Source: Acidobacteriota bacterium
GTDB lineage: Bacteria > Acidobacteriota > Terriglobia > Acidiferrales > UBA7541
NCBI GenBank assembly: GCA_003161495.1
Contig: PMOP01000162.1
Span: forward strand, 1-7,754
DNA length: 7,754 nucleotides
Reading direction: 5' to 3'
Shown here: piece by piece, positions 1 to 5,705 of the stretch
Layout: each line of letters opens with the position of its first letter
Position numbering within the stretch: the stretch's first letter is position 1
Made by a program: the position numbers and the translations under genes
The notes under the pieces: model-generated
Told to the model about the DNA's origin: nothing
The model's input: only the letters and a program-made list of their open reading frames with translations
Database searches by the model: none

Positions 1-501
1 GGACGCTGGGGCGTCAACTATGTTTATGGTACCAGTGGCGTGCTGCGCGCGTTGGAAACTGTAGGACTGACCGCGCGGGGCTATTGCCAGCGCGCAGTGG
101 GATGGCTGCGCTCGGTGCAAAATTCCGATGGCGGCTTTGGCGAATCCATCGCTTCCTACTACGATCCATCGCTCAAAGGCAAGGGATCGAGCACCGCATC
201 GCAGACCGCCTGGGGACTCATCGGATTGCTGGCCGCCACCGAAATCGAAGATCCGGCCATCGCGCGGGCTGTGAATCATCTGGTGGAGCAACAGCAGACG
301 GACGGATCCTGGGCCGAGAAGGAATTTACGGGCACGGGATTTCCCTGTGTTTTCTATTTGAAATATCATTTGTACCGCAATTATTTTCCATTGTACGCGT
401 TGGCGCGCTATCGCAACATGGCTGGCGCGGTAAGTCAGTTTCGCGGATTGATGCTGCAGCCGCAGGAATTCCAGCGGCAAGATTCCAGGAGAGTGAATTG
501 A
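1..501 (+). CDS. shc: Squalene-hopene cyclase, C-terminal part (5' end outside window)
   Basis: Membrane-associated class II triterpene cyclase that converts squalene to hopene/diplopterol, the committed hopanoid step. Only the last 166 codons are present, about a quarter of a usual 630-680 residue enzyme, so the catalytic DXDD motif lies upstream of the window. Seen here (residues counted from base 1): GRWGVNYVYGT at 1-11, a family signature; a QW-type repeat around Q40-NSDGGFGE; STASQTAW at 64-71; a second QW repeat QQTDGSW ending at W104; and the near-invariant C-terminal block GTGFPCVFYLKYHLYRNYFP beginning at residue 111. The frame is open from base 1 to a TGA at 499-501. That stop overlaps the TTG start of hpnH, so the two genes are probably translationally coupled. 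An internal GTG at base 40 is in frame but is not the true start. The identification is very secure; only the upstream extent is unknown. Confidence 0.96.
   Translation, partial: GRWGVNYVYGTSGVLRALETVGLTARGYCQRAVGWLRSVQNSDGGFGESIASYYDPSLKGKGSSTASQTAWGLIGLLAATEIEDPAIARAVNHLVEQQQTDGSWAEKEFTGTGFPCVFYLKYHLYRNYFPLYALARYRNMAGAVSQFRGLMLQPQEFQRQDSRRVN
487..493 (+). promoter_or_regulatory. Shine-Dalgarno for hpnH that decides a TTG start
   Basis: AGGAGAG lies inside the last codons of shc. Its AGGAG core ends 6 nt before the TTG at 498. The first in-frame ATG (516) would be 24 nt from it, too far to use this site. This favours the TTG start and the 4-nt TTGA overlap with the shc stop. Confidence 0.7.
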
Positions 502-1652
502 GATATCCCATCAAGATGACCGCGAACCTTGCGAAGTATGTGGCCGGCCAGCGTTTTCGCGGCACCAAGAAATTTCCCATGGTCATGATGCTGGAGCCGT
601 TGCACGCCTGCAATTTGACCTGCACGGGCTGCGGGCGCATCCGTGAGTACAAGTCTACTATTAACGAGATTATGACCGTGGAGCAATGCCTTGCGGCGTC
701 GGATGAATGCGGTGCGCCGATCGTCTCCATTTGCGGCGGCGAGCCCATGATCTATCCGGAGATCGGGAAACTGGCCAAGGGGATTCTGGATCGCGGGCGG
801 CACATTATTCTTTGCACCAACGGCATGTTCATCCGCAAACGCCTGCACGAGTTCAAGCCCACTTCCAGCTTTTTCTTCAACGTGCATCTGGACGGGCTGG
901 AGAAAACGCATGACCTGTGCGTCGAGCGCGACGGCGTGTTCCGCGAAGCCATCGAGGGAATCAAGGCTGCCAAGGCCGCGGGATTCCTGGTCTGCTCCAA
1001 CACCACGATTTACAAGGAGACCGACCTGAACGAAATCGCCGATTTGTACTCCTACCTGGACACGCTGGGCGTGGATGGTTACATGCTGGCGCCGGCCTAC
1101 GGCTACTCGGCCGTGCAGACCTCGGAGATCTTCATGAAGCGCGAGGACATTCGTGAAAAATTCCGCGAAGCCACCTCGCTGTTAGATAAATATAATATGA
1201 TGGTCTCGCCAATCTATCTCGATTTTCTGAAGGGCGGACGCGAGCTGGAATGCACCGCCTGGGGCACGCCCACGTACAACCCGCGCGGTTGGAAGGGCCC
1301 CTGCTACGTGATCACCGACAATCACTATGCGTCTTACCAGGAGATGATCGACCAGACTCCCTGGGAAAAATACGGACCGGGGAACGATCCGCGCTGCACC
1401 GATTGCATGATGCACGTGGGATTTGAAACCACTCCGGTGCTGGGCGCCAAGCGCCAGTTGGGCGATACCTGGACCATGCTCAAATGGCAGTTTGGCGGGC
1501 ACATGGGCGGCAATCCCGATCGCAGTGCTTCCAAGGAGCCGCCAACTAACGGGCATTCGGGCGGGCATTCCGGCGGAGGCGCCACGCTGATGCCGCCACC
1601 TCCGTCCAACGCGGATTTAGTGTCTTCGGACGGAAGACTGCGAGTATTGTGA
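498..1652 (+). CDS. hpnH: Adenosylhopane synthase, radical SAM enzyme HpnH
   Basis: Radical SAM enzyme that adds a 5'-deoxyadenosyl radical to diploptene to form adenosylhopane, the first step of C35 hopanoid side-chain building. The protein is 384 aa from the TTG start. The [4Fe-4S]-binding CX3CX2C is C38/C42/C45 within LEPLHACNLTCTGCGR, and the SAM-binding GGEP is at 80-83. Cys106 in LCTNG may be the cysteine reported in Zymomonas mobilis HpnH as reducing the radical intermediate (from memory; needs alignment). The C-terminal half, with scattered Cys (GPCYV, PRCTDC), fits the HpnH-specific domain that follows the radical SAM core. TTG 498 is chosen because AGGAG sits 6 nt upstream and the start overlaps the shc stop; ATG 516 is the alternative and removes only six residues. 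The frame is open back to base 84, but that part overlaps shc and is spurious. The tail after about residue 346 is Gly/His/Pro-rich and looks non-catalytic. It overlaps hpnA by 4 nt. Confidence 0.95.
   Translation: MRYPIKMTANLAKYVAGQRFRGTKKFPMVMMLEPLHACNLTCTGCGRIREYKSTINEIMTVEQCLAASDECGAPIVSICGGEPMIYPEIGKLAKGILDRGRHIILCTNGMFIRKRLHEFKPTSSFFFNVHLDGLEKTHDLCVERDGVFREAIEGIKAAKAAGFLVCSNTTIYKETDLNEIADLYSYLDTLGVDGYMLAPAYGYSAVQTSEIFMKREDIREKFREATSLLDKYNMMVSPIYLDFLKGGRELECTAWGTPTYNPRGWKGPCYVITDNHYASYQEMIDQTPWEKYGPGNDPRCTDCMMHVGFETTPVLGAKRQLGDTWTMLKWQFGGHMGGNPDRSASKEPPTNGHSGGHSGGGATLMPPPPSNADLVSSDGRLRVL
1551..1574 (+). repeat. Two-copy 12-bp tandem repeat in the hpnH 3' end
   Basis: GGGCATTCGGGC (1551-1562) is followed directly by GGGCATTCCGGC (1563-1574), with one mismatch. 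In frame it encodes GHSG-GHSG in the low-complexity C-terminal tail of HpnH. It looks like a small in-frame slippage duplication rather than a functional DNA site. Confidence 0.7.
1622..1638 (+). other. Small hairpin just upstream of the hpnA start
   Basis: GTCTTC (1622-1627) and GAAGAC (1633-1638) form a perfect 6-bp stem with a 5-nt loop, inside the last codons of hpnH. The 3' arm contains most of the best Shine-Dalgarno-like stretch before hpnA (GGAAG, 1632-1636, 12 nt from GTG 1649). Ribosomes finishing hpnH would melt it, so it could couple hpnA translation to hpnH. A stem this short can occur by chance. Confidence 0.35.
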
Positions 1653-2674
1653 AAACGCTGGTCACCGGAGCGACGGGTTTTCTGGGCAGCCACGTGGCGC
1701 GCGCCTTGCTGGCACGCGGTGAAGATGTGCGTGTGCTGGTGCGCCCGTCCAGCGATCTGCGTGCGCTTGAAGGGCTTGCCGCCGAGCGCGTGCAAGGAGA
1801 TTTGAGGGACCGCGCGTCGCTGGATCGCGCCATGCACGATGTGCGGCGCGTATATCACGTTGCCGCCGACTACCGGCTATGGGCCCGTGACCCGCGGGAG
1901 ATTCATGAATCGAATGTAACGGGGACCAGAAACCTGTTGGACTCGGCACGCAGCGCAGGGGTCGAAAAATTCATCTATACAAGTACTGTGGCGACGGTTG
2001 CCGTTCCGCGCGAAGGCACTTTGCCCAACGAGGAGACGCAATCGTCCGTCGGCGAAATGATTGGCGAATACAAGCGCTCAAAGTTTGAAGCCGAACAGGT
2101 CGCTTTGCAGGCCGCGGAGGCGGGACAGCCGGTGGTGATCGTTAATCCCACGACGCCCGTTGGTCCGGGGGATTGGAAGCCGACGCCGACGGGAAAGATC
2201 ATTGTCGATTTTCTCAACGGGCGAATGCCCGGCTACGTGGATACTGGATTGAACTTTGTTCCCGTGGAAGACTGCGCGCACGGGCATTTGCTGGCTGCTG
2301 AAAAGGGACGAGTGGGCCAGCGTTACATTTTGGGTGGACGCAACCTGACGCTGAAACAAATGCTGGACATGCTGGCCGCGGCCAGCGGGCGGCTCGCGCC
2401 GCGCTGGAAATTTCCCCATGTTTTAGCCTATGCTGCTGGGTTCGTGGATTCGGGCGTCTCGCGCCTTCTGGGCCGCGAGCCGCAGATTCCACTGGATGGC
2501 GTGCGCATGGCGCGGCACAAGATGTTTGTCGATTCGTCGAAGGCGGAGCGCGAACTCGGATTTGCGCCCGGGCCGGTTGAGGCCGCCATCGAACGCGCGG
2601 CCGCGTGGTATGAGGCAAATGGTTATGTCGTCGCGGGACGCACACCGGCAGTTGCCGGCGCGCGCGCGGCTTAA
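1649..2674 (+). CDS. hpnA: Hopanoid-associated NAD-dependent epimerase/dehydratase HpnA
   Basis: Extended short-chain dehydrogenase (SDR) of 341 aa, the usual family length. The Rossmann glycine motif TGATGFLG has G7/G10/G13. The catalytic triad is visible as the STV serine/threonine region at 112-113 and the YxxxK at Y141/K145. HVAADYRLWARDP (about 70-82) is a segment I associate with HpnA rather than with generic sugar epimerases. The exact reaction of HpnA is not firmly established; it is assigned to hopanoid side-chain tailoring by consistent co-occurrence with hpnG/hpnH, as here. The GTG start overlaps the hpnH stop as GTGA, and no better start is visible in the first residues because the glycine motif begins at residue 6. 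There is no transmembrane segment or signal peptide. The gene is followed by a 16-nt gap before hpnG, one of only two non-overlapping junctions in the operon. Confidence 0.92.
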   Translation: MKTLVTGATGFLGSHVARALLARGEDVRVLVRPSSDLRALEGLAAERVQGDLRDRASLDRAMHDVRRVYHVAADYRLWARDPREIHESNVTGTRNLLDSARSAGVEKFIYTSTVATVAVPREGTLPNEETQSSVGEMIGEYKRSKFEAEQVALQAAEAGQPVVIVNPTTPVGPGDWKPTPTGKIIVDFLNGRMPGYVDTGLNFVPVEDCAHGHLLAAEKGRVGQRYILGGRNLTLKQMLDMLAAASGRLAPRWKFPHVLAYAAGFVDSGVSRLLGREPQIPLDGVRMARHKMFVDSSKAERELGFAPGPVEAAIERAAAWYEANGYVVAGRTPAVAGARAA

Positions 2675-2690
2675 GTGAGTGCCGGGGATC

Positions 2691-3443
2691 ATGAAAATAT
2701 TGGTTACGTTCGCGGTGCAAGCGGAATTTGCGCCGTGGCAGCGCCGCAGAAATTTTATGCGGCTGCCCGGAGAATGGCCGGTGTTTGAAGCCATGTTCGG
2801 TAACGCGCGAGTTCGGGTCGTACTCACAGGCATGGGGCGGGAACACGCCCTGAAGGCCGCGAAGATGTCTTTCACCTACAAACCGGATATTTGCATTTCG
2901 AGCGGCCTCGCAGGGTCCCTGCGCAGCGGGTACCGTCCGGGAGACATTCTGGCCGCGCGTCTGGTCAGTGAAGTGGGAGAACCCGTGGCCGTGGCCAGCC
3001 ATCGCGAACTGCTTTCCACCGCTGTGGATTGCGGGGCGCGGCAAATTGAGCGCATGGCAAGTTCCAGGACGGTTGTGGGGCGTGCACAGGACAAGCGGCA
3101 ATTGGGCACTCAGGCGGAAGCCGTGGAGATGGAAAGCTACACGATCCTGGCGGAAGCGGCGCGCTGCGGCGTGCCGGCCGTCGCCGTTCGCGCGATCAGC
3201 GACCAGGTGGATTTCGACATGCCATACGATTTTGAACGCGCGCGCAACGCCCAGGGCGGCATTCGAGTGATGGGAGTTTTGACGCAGGTGTTGCGCAGTC
3301 CTGCCGGGGTGCCGGCTCTTTTAAAGTTGGCGCATGATTCCAGGTTTGCGTCCCGGCGTCTGGCCGACTTTTTGGACGCTTTTGCGGGAACCATGGCCGA
3401 CCGCCTGATTCCCGTCGAACAGGATTCGGTGGCAGCCATATGA
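2691..3443 (+). CDS. hpnG: Adenosylhopane phosphorylase-type nucleosidase HpnG
   Basis: Member of the purine nucleoside phosphorylase/MTA-SAH nucleosidase superfamily, 250 aa. In hopanoid producers HpnG removes adenine from adenosylhopane (the HpnH product) to give phosphoribosyl- or ribosylhopane. Visible family blocks: ISSGLAGSLRSGYRPGDIL, with the Gly-rich phosphate/ribose loop and the PGD turn; EMES at 146-149, the ribose-binding Met-Glu motif; and ISDQ with D171, the purine-binding Asp. ATG 2691 gives the expected beginning MKILVTFAVQAEF. The in-frame GTG at 2679 would add only MPGI and has no clear ribosome site, though no strong one precedes ATG 2691 either (AAGTGAG 11 nt upstream is the best). 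The stop overlaps the next gene as ATGA. MTA/SAH nucleosidase activity is the alternative, but the position after hpnH and hpnA argues for the hopanoid role. Confidence 0.93.
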   Translation: MKILVTFAVQAEFAPWQRRRNFMRLPGEWPVFEAMFGNARVRVVLTGMGREHALKAAKMSFTYKPDICISSGLAGSLRSGYRPGDILAARLVSEVGEPVAVASHRELLSTAVDCGARQIERMASSRTVVGRAQDKRQLGTQAEAVEMESYTILAEAARCGVPAVAVRAISDQVDFDMPYDFERARNAQGGIRVMGVLTQVLRSPAGVPALLKLAHDSRFASRRLADFLDAFAGTMADRLIPVEQDSVAAI

Positions 3444-4543
3444 GCCAGCCGGGTATTGTCCTTGAGCCATCACGGGTCGCGCATGCGGTGCCGGCCACCA
3501 TGCGCGCAGCGGTGTACCGCGGCAAGGGAAAAGTGCATGTGGAAACCGTTCCCGTGCCGGCCATCGAGGCGGGAGAAGTACTGATTCGGGTGGCGGCCTG
3601 CGGAATCTGCGGCACCGACCTGAAGAAAATTGAATACGGATTTGTGGCCGCGCCACAGATTTTCGGGCACGAAGTTTCCGGAACGGTCGTGGCGGTTGGC
3701 CCGGGAGTCAGCAAGTGGAAGCTGGGTGACCGGGTCATGAGCTTTCATCACGTTCCCTGCGGCTCATGCTTTTATTGCGACCGGCGCTTGTTTTCGCAGT
3801 GTCCGGGCTACAAGAAAGTCGGTCTTACGGCGGGCTTCGATCCCAACGGCGGTGGATTTGCGCAGTACGTGCGCGCTATGCCCTGGGTGGCTGAGCGTGG
3901 CATGGTTGCCGTGCCAGAGGACATTAGTTTTGATGAAGCATCGTTTATCGAGCCGGTGAACACCTGCATTAAAGCCGTGGAAAAGGCTCGCGTGGCCTCG
4001 GGTGAAACTGCCGTGGTGATGGGACTGGGGCCCATCGGGCTGCTTCTGGCCATGCTCTCCAAGCTGGAAGGCGCAAGCGTGATTGGCAGCGATCCTATGC
4101 CGGAGCGGCGCGCAAAGAGTATTTCGCTCGGCATCGATCATGCGGTGGACCCGCGCGAGGGCCGCCTCGCGGAAGAAATTAAGTTGCGCACCGAAGGCCG
4201 CGGCGCGGATGTGGTTCTGGTCGCCGTGCCGATTCCCTCGGCACTGAAGGATGCGCTGAGTTTGGCACGGCCAGGGGGCCGCGTGCTGCTCTTCGCGCAG
4301 AACGATCCGCAGATGAAGATTGAATTTCCGGCGGCGGCGGTGGGCGTCGAGGAAAAAGAAATTTTGGGCAGCTACAGCGCCGCGATGGACAGGGCAAATC
4401 AGGCCGCGCGGCTAATTTTTACGCACGAGTTGCCTGTGAAGAGTTTGATAACTCATAGTTTTTCATTGGAAGATATGGACCGGGCGCTGAAGCTGGCGGC
4501 TCGTCCCGTTGGTGATTCTCTAAAAGTGGTGATTCATCCTTGA
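3440..4543 (+). CDS. Zinc-dependent medium-chain dehydrogenase (polyol/sorbitol-type), NAD-type loop
   Basis: Medium-chain (MDR) alcohol dehydrogenase, 367 aa, first of a tandem pair. The catalytic zinc set is C57 (CGICGTD), H77/E78 (GHE) and E171 (IEP), the ligand pattern of sorbitol/threonine dehydrogenase-like enzymes that act on polyols and sugars. The structural zinc set is a perfect CX2CX2CX7C: C107/C110/C113/C121. The Rossmann motif GLGPIG is at 195-200, and Asp218 (GSD) falls at the end of the second beta strand, where an acidic residue usually favours NAD(H) over NADP(H). ATG 3440 overlaps hpnG as ATGA with GGTGG 7 nt upstream. M21 (3500) is an alternative start that would match the normal MRAAVY beginning, so the first 20 residues may be an extension. 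The substrate is unknown. Its place between hpnG and hpnCD suggests side-chain oxidoreduction of hopanoids, for example ribosylhopane/bacteriohopanetetrol interconversion (inference). Confidence 0.88.
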   Translation: MSQPGIVLEPSRVAHAVPATMRAAVYRGKGKVHVETVPVPAIEAGEVLIRVAACGICGTDLKKIEYGFVAAPQIFGHEVSGTVVAVGPGVSKWKLGDRVMSFHHVPCGSCFYCDRRLFSQCPGYKKVGLTAGFDPNGGGFAQYVRAMPWVAERGMVAVPEDISFDEASFIEPVNTCIKAVEKARVASGETAVVMGLGPIGLLLAMLSKLEGASVIGSDPMPERRAKSISLGIDHAVDPREGRLAEEIKLRTEGRGADVVLVAVPIPSALKDALSLARPGGRVLLFAQNDPQMKIEFPAAAVGVEEKEILGSYSAAMDRANQAARLIFTHELPVKSLITHSFSLEDMDRALKLAARPVGDSLKVVIHP

Positions 4544-5613
4544 ATAGAAGCGAAAGTAATGGCCGAAAAAACGGCCACATGACCGCTGCCATTTTATATG
4601 GAAGCGAGAATCTGAAGATCGAGAGCGTGGACATCCCCAGGCTCGCGGCGGATGAGGCGCTGATTCGCGTAAAAGTAGCCTTGACCTGCGGGACGGATTT
4701 GAAAGTCTGGAAGCGGGGATACCACGCGCGGATGATTACAACGCCGGCGGTCTTCGGACACGAGCTCTCCGGGGTCGTCGAATCTCTGGGTTCCGATGTG
4801 AATGGCGGATTGAAGGTCGGCGCGCGCGTCGTTCCCTCGAATTCCGCTCCGTGCAATGTCTGCCTGTTTTGCCGCAAGGGGCAGAGCAATCTTTGCGAGG
4901 ACCTGCTATTCAACAACGGCGCCTATGCGGAGTACATCCGCATCCCGGGACGGATCGTGCGGCAGAACATGCTGGTGATCCCCGAGCACGTATCCTTTCA
5001 GGATGCTGCAATGGTTGAGCCGCTGGCTTGCGTGCTTCGCGGAATTCACGAGACCGGTATTCAACCGGGTGAAACGACTGTGGTCATCGGTTGCGGCCCC
5101 ATCGGATTGAAATTTATTCGCGTGCTGTCCAGCCGCGGCGTCAACGTGATTGCCCTGGGAAAGCGCCCGAATCAAATTCGCTCGGCGGAAAAATTCGGCG
5201 CGCGGGCGGCGTTTATCGCCCCGGACCTGAGCGATGCGGCGCAGACCGTGCGGAACCTGACCGAAGGCGGACGCGGCGCCGATTCCGTGATCGAAGCAGT
5301 GGGCACGGCGCAGACCTGGGAATGGGCGCTGCAAATGGTGCGGCGCGGCGGCACCGTCAATCTTTTTGGAGGCTGTCCCCGCGGCACGCAGATCGCCGTG
5401 GATCCCAACTCGCTGCACTATTCCGAGATTACTATTAAGTCAACATTCCATCACACACCTCGGTTCATACGGGAAGCGCTCGATAGCGTCGCGCGTGGCG
5501 AAATCCGCTCGACGGATTTCGTGAACGCGGAAATTCCGCTTACCGAACTTCCCAGGATGTTCGAGCACATGAAGTATCGCAACGGCGAAATGAAGGTCGC
5601 GGTGATTCCGTAA
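4540..5613 (+). CDS. Zinc-dependent medium-chain dehydrogenase (polyol/sorbitol-type), NADP-type loop
   Basis: Second MDR dehydrogenase of the pair, 357 aa and clearly divergent from its neighbour. It keeps both zinc sites: catalytic C50 (TCGTD), H74/E75 (GHE) and E160 (VEP); structural C105/C108/C111/C119 (CX2CX2CX7C). The Rossmann GCGPIG is at 184-189. At the position matching Asp218 of the first enzyme it has G207-K208-R209, so the acid is lost and basic residues are present, a pattern usually linked to NADP(H). The TTG start overlaps the upstream stop as TTGA, like the shc/hpnH junction. ATG 4579 (residue 14) would give the canonical beginning MTAAILYGSENL and is equally possible; it lacks a Shine-Dalgarno and sits just behind a small hairpin. 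The substrate is unknown. The context makes a reductive step on ribosylhopane a reasonable hypothesis. It ends 92 nt before the HpnC-HpnD gene. Confidence 0.87.
   Translation: MNRSESNGRKNGHMTAAILYGSENLKIESVDIPRLAADEALIRVKVALTCGTDLKVWKRGYHARMITTPAVFGHELSGVVESLGSDVNGGLKVGARVVPSNSAPCNVCLFCRKGQSNLCEDLLFNNGAYAEYIRIPGRIVRQNMLVIPEHVSFQDAAMVEPLACVLRGIHETGIQPGETTVVIGCGPIGLKFIRVLSSRGVNVIALGKRPNQIRSAEKFGARAAFIAPDLSDAAQTVRNLTEGGRGADSVIEAVGTAQTWEWALQMVRRGGTVNLFGGCPRGTQIAVDPNSLHYSEITIKSTFHHTPRFIREALDSVARGEIRSTDFVNAEIPLTELPRMFEHMKYRNGEMKVAVIP
4560..4577 (+). other. Small hairpin immediately before the alternative ATG of the second dehydrogenase
   Basis: TGGCCG (4560-4565) and CGGCCA (4572-4577) form a perfect 6-bp, GC-rich stem around an AAAAAA loop. 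It ends one base before ATG 4579. It would hinder initiation at that ATG unless opened by ribosomes coming from upstream, which weakly favours the TTG 4540 start or coupled translation. A chance hairpin is possible. Confidence 0.35.
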
Positions 5614-5629
5614 GACACCAGTAGTACAT

Positions 5630-5682
5630 GCTTCAGCCTGCGGGGTTTGCCATGAGCAGGCTTAAAACCCGCAGGCTGAAGC
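5630..5682 (+). repeat. REP-like long palindrome between the dehydrogenase and hpnCD genes
   Basis: GCTTCAGCCTGCGGG (5630-5644) is the exact reverse complement of CCCGCAGGCTGAAGC (5668-5682), a 15-bp perfect stem. After one mismatch it extends by three more pairs (TTT/AAA), leaving a loop of about 15 nt. The loop holds a second GCAGGCT (5656-5662), so the left arm can also pair with it to form a shorter alternative hairpin. The element fills most of the 92-nt gap 5614-5705, the longest non-coding stretch in the window. There is no U-run after it, so it is not a typical rho-independent terminator. It resembles dispersed REP/MITE-type palindromes (GGCTGAAGC motif) that I believe are common in Acidobacteriota genomes; this needs a genome-wide count. 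In mRNA it could stabilise or segment the transcript. Confidence 0.75.
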
Positions 5683-5705
5683 CGGCGCCACGAAACCCCC
5701 GTACT

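Noticed and set aside
84..497. Upstream in-frame extension of the hpnH reading frame
   Set aside because: It lies entirely over shc, which has an unmistakable conserved sequence in another frame, and the extension has no HpnH-like content.
2679..2690. GTG 2679 as the hpnG start
   Set aside because: It adds only MPGI before the canonical MKILVTFAV beginning and has no clear Shine-Dalgarno.
2214..3101. Long minus-strand open frame of 295 codons across hpnA/hpnG
   Set aside because: Its product is Arg/Pro/His-rich with no recognisable motif, typical of the antisense shadow of GC-rich genes; the plus-strand genes have clear family motifs.
5630..5682. Palindrome as a rho-independent terminator
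   Set aside because: No U-rich run follows the 3' arm, the loop is long, and the downstream genes belong to the same pathway.
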